Origin: Hysterangium stoloniferum
Lineage: Eukaryota; Basidiomycota; Agaricomycetes; Hysterangiales; Hysterangiaceae
Assembly: GCA_015178975.1 (NCBI GenBank)
Contig: WHVD01000058.1
Coordinates: 124,001-188,000, forward strand
Direction: 5' to 3'
DNA length: 64,000 nucleotides
Shown: positions 22,836-32,335 of the stretch, in pieces
How positions within the stretch are numbered: the first letter of the stretch is position 1
How the letters are laid out: every line of letters starts with the position of its first letter
The notes under the pieces: model-generated
Database searches by the model: none
Told to the model about the DNA's origin: nothing
The model's input: only the letters and a program-made list of their open reading frames with translations
Program-made: the position numbers and the translations under genes

Positions 22836-23664
22836 TGTTACGACTGGAATTCCCGCTGGACTCCAGATACTAACTTATATGCACCTGCGCCCTATACACA
22901 CCCATTGTCAGTTTACCAGAATTCCCACCAGACTCTGTACATCAGACTTGTCTATGTTCGACTTCATTACATTGTGTATCAGTCACCGGAATACCCACCA
23001 GACTCCGTCCCTGTCTATGTCCTACCTCGTCCTGCACATCAGTCACCGGACCCCACTCAGAAAACCCATCATCCCTCTAACAGAGCCCCATTCCCGTTTT
23101 AGTCAAATGACCTGTCACAATTCAGACTCTGCTCCCGCTCCATTTCCTGTTATGGTTTATGATTTGTCACGATTTGGACTCTGCTCCATTCTGTCCCGTT
23201 CCTAACACCAAATTTGGTGTTTACTATTCCCATTTCATGTTTTGCTAGTTTCGTTTCATTATTACTGGATTTGGTATGTCATTCATTCCACAGTCTATTT
23301 AGTCTGGCAGATGTTGTATATACAATCCAGTCAGAAAATCAGCTTAGATTCCCCCCAGTAATCTAATACATTTTCCACTCTAAACTCCTACTTGAATCAC
23401 ACCGCTCACACTAGTCGGAGCCCACAGGCTCCGGTACATCTATCTCAACTTGACCCACGACCCCGACCTATGACCTCTTGACCCACGACCTCTGACCTGC
23501 GACCTCTCGACCCACGAACCCCGCCCGGGCTCCCCAGGATTCCCATCTGCCTGTCTGAAATTGGACAACACGATCTCACGAGAGTGCAGCCTATAAGCTG
23601 AAGCCAAGTCCTACCAGATATCCCATGGGTTTTTCCAGAAACCCGCCATGTACGTACCCTAACA
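22836..23664 (+). mobile_element. Solo LTR, family B, nested in a family C LTR, TSD ATATA
   Basis: The 829-bp unit runs from TGTTACGACTGGAATTCC to CCCTAACA and is flanked by ATATA at 22831-22835 and 23665-23669. The shared motif is at 23581-23611. It post-dates the surrounding LTR. Confidence 0.92.
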
Positions 23665-24373
23665 ATATACACCCAACTCTCTGTATCTCACGGACCAGTT
23701 GCCGGACTCTGACCAGACTCCTGGAACCCCTCAAACAGAGCATAGAACCCTGCTCTCGTTATGGTCAAACAGTCTGTCATGTGTCTCATGTACGAGTCAT
23801 CAGACTCCACCGGATTCCGAACTCCACCTTATATACACCTGACACTCTGTATCTCATGGACCAGTCATTGGACCCCAACCGGACTCCCCAAAACCCCTCT
23901 AACAGAGCTCCATTCCCGTTATGGTCTAATGACCTGTCATGATTCGTTCTCCACTCCCGTTCCATTCCATCCCTAATTCCCAGTTTAGTATTTACTTGTT
24001 TCGTTTAATGTTTAATAGTTCTGCCCCTCATTAATACCAGATTTGGTATTACTACATTTCACAGTCTATATAAGCCTCCTATATTCATGTACTTAGAATC
24101 CAGTTTCAATCTCGAACAAGTTTGACACTCAAACAAGTTACATCCCTGATCCAGTCTCTAGTCCTCTTGTCTGTCTGCATGCTCAATTCCCGGAACTCCC
24201 ACAGGAACTCCGGAATCTACATCTTCCTGTATGCATTCTGTCAGCTCGAAATATGGACACCCGAATGAGTGTACGAGGGTGCAGCCTATAAGCTGAAGCC
24301 AAGTCCATCTCATACCATACCTTTCTGGTAATTATTCTGATACACTGTCTTGTACTACTATTGGAACTTAACA

Positions 24374-24463
24374 GTAGATTGAAACTGGATTCTAAGTACA
24401 TGAATATAGGAGGCTTATATAGACTGTGAAATGTAATAATACCAAATCCAGTAATAATGAAAC
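24374..24463 (-). mobile_element. U3/R-start fragment of an inverted LTR
   Basis: Read on the minus strand, this is LTR sequence from AATCCAGTAATAATG past a TATATAA box to the R start CAGTTTCAATCT, and there it stops. It is the left remainder of the LTR whose other part is 29962-30378; the young element separates them. Its end is joined to the + strand LTR exactly at the 12-bp primer-binding sequence. Confidence 0.65.
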
Positions 24464-25518
24464 TGTTAAGTTCCCGAACAAAGCTCCACGGATAGTCCCG
24501 CGGAGGTTTCTGGTAACTATTCCGAACACACACTTGCTTCCGGGAAATAGTCCCACGGAGTCCCCGGGCAATAGGTCCCGGGAAAGTTCCGGGGATTATT
24601 AGTACAAGGAACGGTGATATCAGAATAATTACCAGAAAGATATGGTGAACGACTGAGATGGACTTGGCTTCAGCTTATAGGCTGCGCCCTCGTACACTCA
24701 TTCGGGTGTCCATATTTCGAGCTGACAGAATGCATACAGAAAGATATAGATTCCGGAGTTCCCGTGGGAGTTCCGGGAATCGAGTGTGCAGACAGACAAG
24801 AGGACTAGAGACTGTTCAAGGATCAAACTTGTTCGGGGGAAAACTAGTTCGAGATTGAAACTGGATTCTAAGTACATGAACATAGCAGACTTATATAGAC
24901 TGTGAAATGTAATAATACCAAATCCGGTATTAATGAGAGGCAGAACTATTAAACATAAAACAAAACAGGTAAATACTAAACTGGGAATAGGGACGGAACG
25001 GAACGGGAGCAGAGAACGAATCATGACAGATCATTTAACCATAACTGGAGCGGGGCTCAGTTAGAGGGGTTCCGGAAGTCCGGTCGGAGTCCGGTGACTT
25101 GGTGCACAAGATAGTGTCGGGTATAGACAGGCTTGATGTGCAGGAGGTCCAGTGGAGTCCGGTGGGTTTTCCAATGACTGGTGTGTGAGACGCAGAGACA
25201 GATAACAGGAGCGGGGTTCTATGCTCTGTTAGAGGGGTTCCAGGAGTCCGGTCGGAGTCCGGTGACTGGTACATAAGACACAGAGTGTCGGGTGTACATA
25301 GAGTGGAGTCCGGAGTCCGGTGGAGTCCGAGGACTGGTGTATGAGACACAGAGGGTTAGGTGCAGACAGGTGGGGTGCGTACAGAGAGTCAGGCATAAAC
25401 GAGTTGATGTACAGGGTCCCGTGGGAACTCCGGTTGTTACTATACAATATAGAGGGTCGGGAGCATGTAGGATGGGGTCCGGGGGCCCGGAGGCCGGCGG
25501 GTTTTCCGGTTCCTGACA
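24464..25518 (-). repeat. 3' LTR of the young element
   Basis: 1055 bp. A TATATAA box on the minus strand at 24891-24897 is followed about 33 nt downstream by CCAGTTTCAATCT (24852-24864), the predicted transcription start and R start. The shared U5 hairpin motif is at 24660-24691. The 5-bp duplication GAAAC lies just outside at 24459-24463. Confidence 0.95.
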
Positions 25519-25531
25519 GTACCCTCCCCTT
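25519..25531 (-). promoter_or_regulatory. Polypurine tract (plus-strand primer)
   Basis: On the minus strand AAGGGGAGGGTAC directly precedes the 3' LTR start TGTCAGG. The same tract precedes the LTRs at 22618 (+) and 19123 (-), which fixes the orientation of all three elements. Confidence 0.85.
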
Positions 25532-28500
25532 AAGGCCGAAGTCCCATAGAGGCCATAGGAACATGATACGTTTGTTGGTTACACGTATGTGTCAACGAGT
25601 TGTATGATCTGGAAGGGAAAATTTGACCAAGAGCAAGTGATGGTACAGACAGCTCTTGAAGACAGATAGTGGCGGAAGTAGAGACGGAGTCCAAAAACAG
25701 GACAGAGAACCCACACAAAAAGTGATGGGTCCACGGAAAGGTCCAGGAAACTGACCAAGTGACAGAAGCACAAAGTGCTAGCAGGAGTCTGGGCGGAGCC
25801 CAGGCTGTTGGCCATGTGCACACCTCAAAACAAGGTGCTCACTAGTGCGCAAACCCGTGGGAAAATAAATCCCGGGAAGCGGGATGGCACATGGAAAGGC
25901 CAGGGGTCTTGGAGGAGATTGTAGACATACTGGATACTTGAAAGTAAGTTGAAACCTCTGAAAAAGGTCCAAAATCCAAAATGTCGAAAAATCCAACAAG
26001 GGCTGAAAGTCCGGAAAAGTCCGGAACATAGTTCGGAAGATCTGAGGGGTCCGGGGGTTCCGAGAGGTAGGAGACAGGTGATGAAAACATCCAGAGATGT
26101 CACAATGGACCGGGAGTTGCCCAAAGGCAAAGGGACATGGCAGAGTGAGAGTGGTCAAAGGTCGCAGTGTCCACAGGCAGGGTAAGTGCCCAAGACATAA
26201 AAAACCTGAAGGAACCAGATGTTGTGGAAAAGCCACAGGGGTTCCGAGGGCAGGTCAACCTTAAATCACAAGGAACAAACATGGGGAAAAGCCACGGATA
26301 TTCCGATGGCAAGCAGGACTTGTCCAAAACTTGAATGGTCTGTATCATGGGTTCCTGGATGAGAACCGGGAAATCCGGAGGTTCCGGGAACACACTGGAT
26401 GAGAACCGGGAAGTCCTAGGGTTCCGAGAATACATTGGTGACATCAAGAAGTTTGGATAGAACTGCAAATGGGCTGAAGGGTGTAGATCTGGGAGGTCCG
26501 TGGGTTCCGGGATATATTATATGAGAACTGGGGACTCCGAGAATACCCTGGGTGAGACCCGGGAAGTCCGGGGGCTCCGGGAATGTGCTGGTGACGAAGA
26601 AGTCCTCAGCAGGATTGCCACAGAACTGGAGGAGTGAACAACAACCCAAGAGCAAAGACAACTTGGAGGACAAGTCATCTAAGGGTCTGTAGAGTCCGAG
26701 AGTTCCATGGAATAATGACCGGTTGGGGAAGTCCATGGGACCCGAGGAAGTAATGCTCTTAGAACAGGGAGCATAAAGGGGGTCGGGGTCCAGTGGAGTC
26801 TAGGTTACTACCACTGAGGTCCATGGATTCCGAGGAATAACCCAAAAGGGTCATGATGGACAGGAGGCTGAAAGGATGGATACTTAACTCATCTGCCACT
26901 TAGTGGACTGAGAGTCGAGTGTGGTACAAAGAGCTAGAAAGGCAAAGAGAGACATAGGGTGACAGGGAATGATGAAGTGAGTCCAAAGGTGCGGAGTCCA
27001 CAGATAGTGTGGCTAGAGAGAGGTTAGTGGGTAGAGAGGATATGGGTTTCAACTTATGCAGGTTTACTATAGCATAGTCGTTACTCCAACATTTACAGGG
27101 GTCCACGGATAATGCATAATGCGGCTAGAGAGAGGTTAGTGGGTTTCAACTTATGCATGTAGGTTTACAATGGCATAGTCGTTACTCCCCTCTTTGGGAT
27201 AGACGTCCCATCGTCTAGACAAAATGTCAGGTTTTCCATGGAGGCAGCTGGGTCGAAAACGGATGACTAAAAATCAAGTCAAAGGGTTGGTGCCAAAGGA
27301 GGTCAGGATTGCCGAAAGAAGGCAGTGGTGCCTGAAAAGGCCATGGATGCCTGAAAAGGCCTGAGGGTTGCCCGAAGGCCAAAAGAAAATGCCTGAAAGG
27401 CTGCATTAACTGATCTTGGCAAACGAAAACTCAACAAATAGGTAGGATCCAAATAGTTCGGAAATCCCGGAAAGTCCGGAAATCCGAAGAATCTGAAAGG
27501 TCCAAGGGTTCCGAGGATTCCGGAAAGTTCGGAAATATCCACGGAAACCGAAACCGAAATTAAGTGAAAGAGTTGAAAGCCAAAAGAAAAGAGATGCCGA
27601 AAAGGTCAGAGATGCCCAGAAGGGCCATGGGTGCCGGAAAGGCCATGGGTGCCTGAAAAGGCCAGGGGTGCCGAAAAGGCCATGGGTGCCGGTAGAGGAT
27701 CACAAGGGCCATCGAGGCCACAGGTGCCGTTCGGGTCAGGGAAGTCTGAAAAGACCATGGGTGCCTAAAAAGGCCGAGAATGCCTAAAAAGGCCATGGAG
27801 GCCATGGAGGATCACAAGGGCCATCAAGACCACAAGTGCCGAAAAAGCCACGGAAGTCTGAAAAGACTCAGAGCAGACAAGTCAAGTCAAATAAGAGGCA
27901 TCGGGAATTCCGGAAAAGTTACTGCTCATTACCCAGAAATCAACGGATTTATAGCGGGTGAGACAGTGGTATCCTAGAAATAACCAAGCAACTTATCCAA
28001 CACTGGTCAAGGTGACGTCCAGATTTGTTCCACAAGGAAACAAATAAAAGCTCCTCAGAGAAACTGAAAAGAGCCAGAAAATGTCCTGGAAGGGAACAGA
28101 AAGCCAGTCGCAGTTTGGAGTGTATCCAGGTTGCAAAAGACCGACAGAAAATGTTGCATGAAATCTTCCTGACTCGGAATCCGATCTGCCGGGAAACCCG
28201 GAAAGTCCGGAGAGTCATTGTAGGAAAATACAGCAGGGCAGAGAGAGTCTGAAAGGTCAGGAAAAGGTTGGAGAATGAGTCGGAAAACAGAGACATGACA
28301 AGGAACATGCATGGGACAGACATGGACCAAAGGGTCAGTCGGAAAAGGGTCCAAACAAAAGTTCGGAAAAGTTCGGAAAGGTCCGGGAACCAGAAAAGGT
28401 CCGAGGACAAGGCAGATAGCGAGGGTAAGCAAGGCGATGTCGATTTGGAAATGTGAGCAATGGTTTTAGGAGGTATATCTGTAAAGAAAACCAAGCACTA

Positions 28501-28886
28501 GGTGACCAACACATTGAACACTTGAATCCATAGTATACCGTCAAGGTAATTGGCAGACAGAGCGCAATTCCGGAGGCCGGGGGAAATCCGACACTATGGT
28601 GACTAGTAGGGAAATAACCTATCTAGAATATCCGGAAATGAACGGGAGTCGAGCAAACCAGGGGCAGGACAAAAGCAAGGATCAGGGCAGGGCAAAAGAG
28701 TGGATCTGAGTAAGACACGATCAGCTTCAGCCATTGACTTATCTCTGCATCTGGAAGTCAGAACGAAGTCTGAAAACACAAGCAATTCTGTAAAAGAATA
28801 AGTAATGCGATGCCGATGTAGAACTGTGAACAAATGAATGTGGAATTTAAAACATGGGGTCAGATAAGGTAAACGAGTGACGAGTT
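25532..28886 (-). other. Non-coding interior of the young element
   Basis: No frame on either strand shows a retroviral or other domain; the many open frames are by-products of biased composition. Near 25770-25860 the + strand matches DNA of the antisense zinc-cluster gene at 19880-19950 (TCTGGGC, CAGGCTG, CAAGGTGCTCACT), so the interior derives from a chromovirus-like parent. Short repeats around TCCGGAA and GCCATGGGTGCC fill 26300-27900. Confidence 0.8.
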
Positions 28887-28888
28887 GC

Positions 28889-28901
28889 AGTTTCAATCTA
28901 C
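28889..28901 (-). promoter_or_regulatory. Primer-binding site complementary to the element's own 5' end
   Basis: Next to the 5' LTR end CTTAACA, the minus strand reads GTAGATTGAAACTG. Twelve of these bases (AGATTGAAACTG) are the perfect complement of CAGTTTCAATCT at the predicted R start, 29290-29301 in the 5' LTR. Tf1 and several fungal chromoviruses prime reverse transcription this way, from their own cleaved RNA 5' end. No match to a tRNA 3' CCA end is apparent. Confidence 0.7.
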
Positions 28902-29956
28902 TGTTAAGTTCCCGAACAAAGCTCCACGGATAGTCCCGCGGAGGTTTCCGGTAACTATTCCGAACACACACTTGCTTCCGGGAAATAGTCCCACGGAGTC
29001 CCCGGGCAATAGGTCCCGGGAAAGTTCCGGGGATTATTAGTACAAGGAACGGTGATATCAGAATAATTACCAGAAAGATATGGTGAACGACTGAGATGGA
29101 CTTGGCTTCAGCTTATAGGCTGCGCCCTCGTACACTCATTCGGGTGTCCATATTTCGAGCTGACAGAATGCATACAGAAAGATATAGATTCCGGAGTTCC
29201 CGTGGGAGTTCCGGGAATCGAGTGTGCAGACAGACAAGAGGACTAGAGACTGTTCAAGGATCAAACTTGTTCGGGGGAAAACTAGTTCGAGATTGAAACT
29301 GGATTCTAAGTACATGAACATAGCAGACTTATATAGACTGTGAAATGTAATAATACCAAATCCGGTATTAATGAGAGGCAGAACTATTAAACATAAAACA
29401 AAACAGGTAAATACTAAACTGGGAATAGGGACGGAACGGAACGGGAGCAGAGAACGAATCATGACAGATCATTTAACCATAACTGGAGCGGGGCTCAGTT
29501 AGAGGGGTTCCGGAAGTCCGGTCGGAGTCCGGTGACTTGGTGCACAAGATAGTGTCGGGTATAGACAGGCTTGATGTGCAGGAGGTCCAGTGGAGTCCGG
29601 TGGGTTTTCCAATGACTGGTGTGTGAGACGCAGAGACAGATAACAGGAGCGGGGTTCTATGCTCTGTTAGAGGGGTTCCAGGAGTCCGGTCGGAGTCCGG
29701 TGACTGGTACATAAGACACAGAGTGTCGGGTGTACATAGAGTGGAGTCCGGAGTCCGGTGGAGTCCGAGGACTGGTGTATGAGACACAGAGGGTTAGGTG
29801 CAGACAGGTGGGGTGCGTACAGAGAGTCAGGCATAAACGAGTTGATGTACAGGGTCCCGTGGGAACTCCGGTTGTTACTATACAATATAGAGGGTCGGGA
29901 GCATGTAGGATGGGGTCCGGGGGCCCGGAGGCCGGCGGGTTTTCCGGTTCCTGACA
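28902..29956 (-). repeat. 5' LTR of the young element
   Basis: 1055 bp, with the same layout as 24464-25518 shifted by 4438 bp. The TATA box is at 29329-29335, R start at 29290-29302, and shared U5 motif at 29098-29129. The right-hand duplication GAAAC is at 29957-29961. Confidence 0.95.
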
Positions 29957-29961
29957 GAAAC

Positions 29962-30378
29962 AAAACTAGCAAAACAGAAAACGGGATAAGTAAACACCAA
30001 ATTTGGTGTTAGGAATGGCACAGAACAGAGCAGAGTCCAAATCGTGACAAATCATAAGCCATAATGGGAAATGGAGCAGGAGCGGAGTCCAAATCATGAC
30101 AGGTCATTTGACTAAAACAGGAATGGGGCTCAGTTTGAGGGATGACAGGTTTTCCAAGTGGGGTCCAGTGACTGATGTGTGGGACAAGGTCAGACATAGA
30201 CAGGGATGGAGTCTGGTGGGTATTCTGGTGACTGATATGGGACGTAATGAAGTCGAATGTGGACAAGTCTGACATATGGAGTCCAGTGGGAATTCGGGTA
30301 AACTGACAATTGGTGTATATAGGGTGTGAGTGCATATAAGTTAGTGCCCAGAGTCTGGCAGGAATTCCGGTTGTAACA
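29962..30378 (-). mobile_element. 5' part of the LTR that received the young element
   Basis: The minus-sense start is TGTTACAACCGGAATTCC at 30378. The sequence follows family B U3, including the ACACCAAATTTGGTGTT palindrome near 29994-30011, and joins 24463 once the young element is removed. It is taken as the 5' LTR of the outer composite. Confidence 0.7.
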
Positions 30379-30530
30379 CCAAGTCCATCTTGTAACCTGG
30401 TAATATTCCAATATTCCCAATAATAATCCCTGGAAACTCCCAGATGAATCTCCAGAACTCCACAGATATATTTCTGGGAAGTGTCTGGAATATCCACTGG
30501 AAAATCTGCTCAGAGATCCAGAACTTAACA
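30379..30530 (+). mobile_element. U5 end of an older + strand LTR
   Basis: CCAAGTCCATCT continues the shared U5 motif (...GCTGAAG|CCAAGTCC). The stretch runs through AATATCCACTGGAAA to GAACTTAACA at 30530. It closely matches the U5 of 30820-31242 in reverse complement. The outer composite therefore appears to have inserted within the conserved motif of this LTR. Confidence 0.6.
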
Positions 30531-30544
30531 ATTTCAGATAAACC

Positions 30545-32330
30545 TGTTAGGACCAGGAAACCCTCCAGGACCTGGACCCCACCCTATATACACTTTACTC
30601 TCTTGCTGTATGATTCACTCATCAGACTCTGACTGGACACTCTGGACCCCCTCATTCCCAATCTGTTTAACATCTGGTTTATTCCAGACCTCCTTGTTCC
30701 CAATCCATTTGACATCTGGTTTATTGTATCCCCTGTTTTATTGTATCCCTGTTGTGTCCTTTTGTCTCTTTGGATTTGTAGTACAATAGTCTTTAGGGCT
30801 ATATAGTCTAGTAACTATCTGTTAAGTTCCAGATCTCTAGGTGGAATTTCCAGTGGATATTCTGGATACTTCCTGGAAATATGTCCACAGAGTTCCTAGG
30901 GATTAGTTCAGGGAGTATTGGAATATTACCAGAGTATGAGTTGGACTTGGCTTCAGCTTATGTGCTGCACCCTCATGCACTCACTTGGATATCCATATTT
31001 CAGAAAGTAGATATAAACTAGAGAGTTCATGGATATCCAGAGTTCCAGAGAGTTCCAGATGTCTGGAGTCCAGGGAGTTTCAGAAATTGAGCATACAGAG
31101 AGACAGAAGGGATAAGAAACTAAGTCAAGGTTAACTAAGTCAAGATGTCAGGGGACTCCCTGTCACAAGCCCTAGGAAGCACCATTTTCTCATCTCATTG
31201 AAGTCCCTGAGTCCACAGTCCAACCCCTGCCTTTGTCACACTCCCTCTCCTTGTGGATATCAACCACTCTAGCTAATATGTAGAGTAGAGGACTAACTTC
31301 AGAAGTTCATAGGAGTAATATTCCATTGTGGGAAGAACCTCTGTTCTGTAATAGGTAAAGTTATTTTTAGACTACTGGGTGCCTATGTGGTCACACCTGG
31401 CAGGGGGAATTCCTTAGACTGTTTCTCTTCAGATTCCCTCCTGCTAGCCCAGTGTGAGTACTGCAGGATGCAGGGGTTGCCCCCACACAAGACTAAAACT
31501 GAGACTATATAGATGTTCCAATAATTATACTACAAGTATGGGAGTATAATAAGACAGATTTGGAATTGTTTCCAAAACAAGCATACAATAACAAGTCAGA
31601 TAAATGAAGAACAAGGATGGGGACAGATCAGGGAATAAGTACAAGAACAATAAACAAATGAATGATCATCTGTTCAACCAGTCAATTACCAAATGTGGGA
31701 CAAAGGAAACAACTTGGAATATCCACAGATATCTGATATTATCCAGAAATGGATCCTAACACTATAATGATTAGGTGAGCATACTTCTGGGAAAGCCATG
31801 GGTTCCAGGCAGGTCAGAACATTGGCATTGAGAAGTGATGAGAAGGATTGATAGGGATGATCAGGAATCTGGGTCAGGAAATGATTAGGGAGATGTGGAG
31901 AAGTCCCCTGTCAAAGGGCAGAGTCCGATGGGTTCAGGGTCATCACAGGAGGTGTCTAGTTGAGGGCAGAATACCAGAATGGGATTGAGTCAAAAGGTAC
32001 TTGAGGGATAAGGGTTGGGTTCTGGTGGATTCTGGATCTTGATACTAATCTGGAAGGTGGTTCAGAACCTGATATGATATCCAGGAAATACTCTGTGGAG
32101 TCTCTGGAACATATCTTCACACTATCTGCACATACAATCCAATCAAAAAATCAACTTAGTATCCCCCTAGAAATATGTCTCAGTGTATTCTTGGAACCCA
32201 TGGGTTTCCCATTCTCCCTTGTCTGAAATTGGACACTACAATTGTGCAAGGGTGCAGCACATACATAAGCTGAAGCCAAGTCTTTCCTGGACATTCCACA
32301 GGTTTCTTTGGAGACCTACCAAGCTTAACA
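30545..32330 (+). mobile_element. Solo LTR, family E, TSD AAACC, with nested element
   Basis: The LTR runs from TGTTAGGACCAGGAAACC to AAGCTTAACA and is flanked by AAACC at 30540-30544 and 32331-32335. Without the nested element (30820-32121) it is about 479 bp. A CTATATAGTC box sits just left of the insertion. The shared motif at 32248-32283 carries a small ACAT expansion in its loop. It is CpG-depleted, thus old. Confidence 0.85.
30820..32121 (-). mobile_element. Nested 1.3-kb non-autonomous element, TSD CTATC
   Basis: CTATC flanks it at 30815-30819 and 32122-32126, and excision rejoins the family E LTR. The left part, 30820-31242, is an LTR-like unit in minus sense: it starts TGTGACAAAGG next to a purine tract AAGGAGAGGGAG, ends CTTAACA, and has the shared motif at 30943-30974. 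The remaining 880 bp resemble a decayed interior related to the young element and have no coding domain. No second LTR is evident, so the element is truncated or aberrant. Confidence 0.65.
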
Positions 32331-32335
32331 AAACC

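Larger units (their letters stand above)
21268..24373 (+). mobile_element. 3' part and LTR of a second, inverted family C element
   Basis: Positions 21268-21745 and 22592-22617 match, in reverse orientation, the internal 3' region of the young element (for example CCATTGTGACATCYCTGGAT and the ATCATGTTCCTATGGCC stretch). A polypurine tract AAGGGGAGGGTAC (22605-22617) precedes LTR start TGTCAGGAACC at 22618. The LTR ends GAACTTAACA at 24373 and is broken by a family B LTR at 22836-23664. The shared U5 motif is at 24275-24306. Directly after the LTR lies GTAGATTGAAACTG, the primer-binding sequence of this family. A second family B LTR (21746-22586) interrupts the internal part. Confidence 0.8.
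24464..29956 (-). mobile_element. Young non-autonomous LTR element (LARD-like), TSD GAAAC
   Basis: Two 1055-bp direct repeats (24464-25518 and 28902-29956) enclose a 3383-bp interior. The whole is flanked by exact GAAAC (24459-24463 and 29957-29961). In sense (minus) orientation each LTR starts TGTCAGGAACC and ends CTTAACA. Only one difference between the LTRs was noticed by eye (T at 24511, C at 28949, a CpG transition), so insertion was recent. The interior contains no gag, protease, RT, RNase H or integrase reading; it is a CpG-rich, low-complexity sequence with short TCCGGAAAGTCCGG-like and GCCATGGGTGCC-like repeats. It must be mobilised in trans. It sits in an older LTR. Confidence 0.95.
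17748..30378 (-). mobile_element. Composite chromovirus LTR element, candidate TSD CCAAG
   Basis: The left edge is TGTTAAG (17748) and the right edge GTAACA (30378), the correct outer ends for a minus-sense element of these families. CCAAG lies immediately outside both (17743-17747 and 30379-30383). The inside holds, from 3' to 5': a 3' LTR (17748-19123), a polypurine tract, an antisense zinc-cluster gene, integrase plus chromodomain, an inverted block from a second element (21268-24373), and a truncated 5' LTR interrupted by a young element (24464-29956). The rest of pol and gag are missing. The TSD is only 5 bp and the internal order is rearranged, so the outer boundary is a hypothesis. Confidence 0.5.

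Noticed and set aside
25519..28901. Many open frames in the young element's interior as possible gag or regulatory genes
   Set aside because: None has a start-to-stop reading with recognisable domains; composition (Phe/Pro/Ser or Lys/Glu-rich, strand-dependent) follows from biased short repeats.
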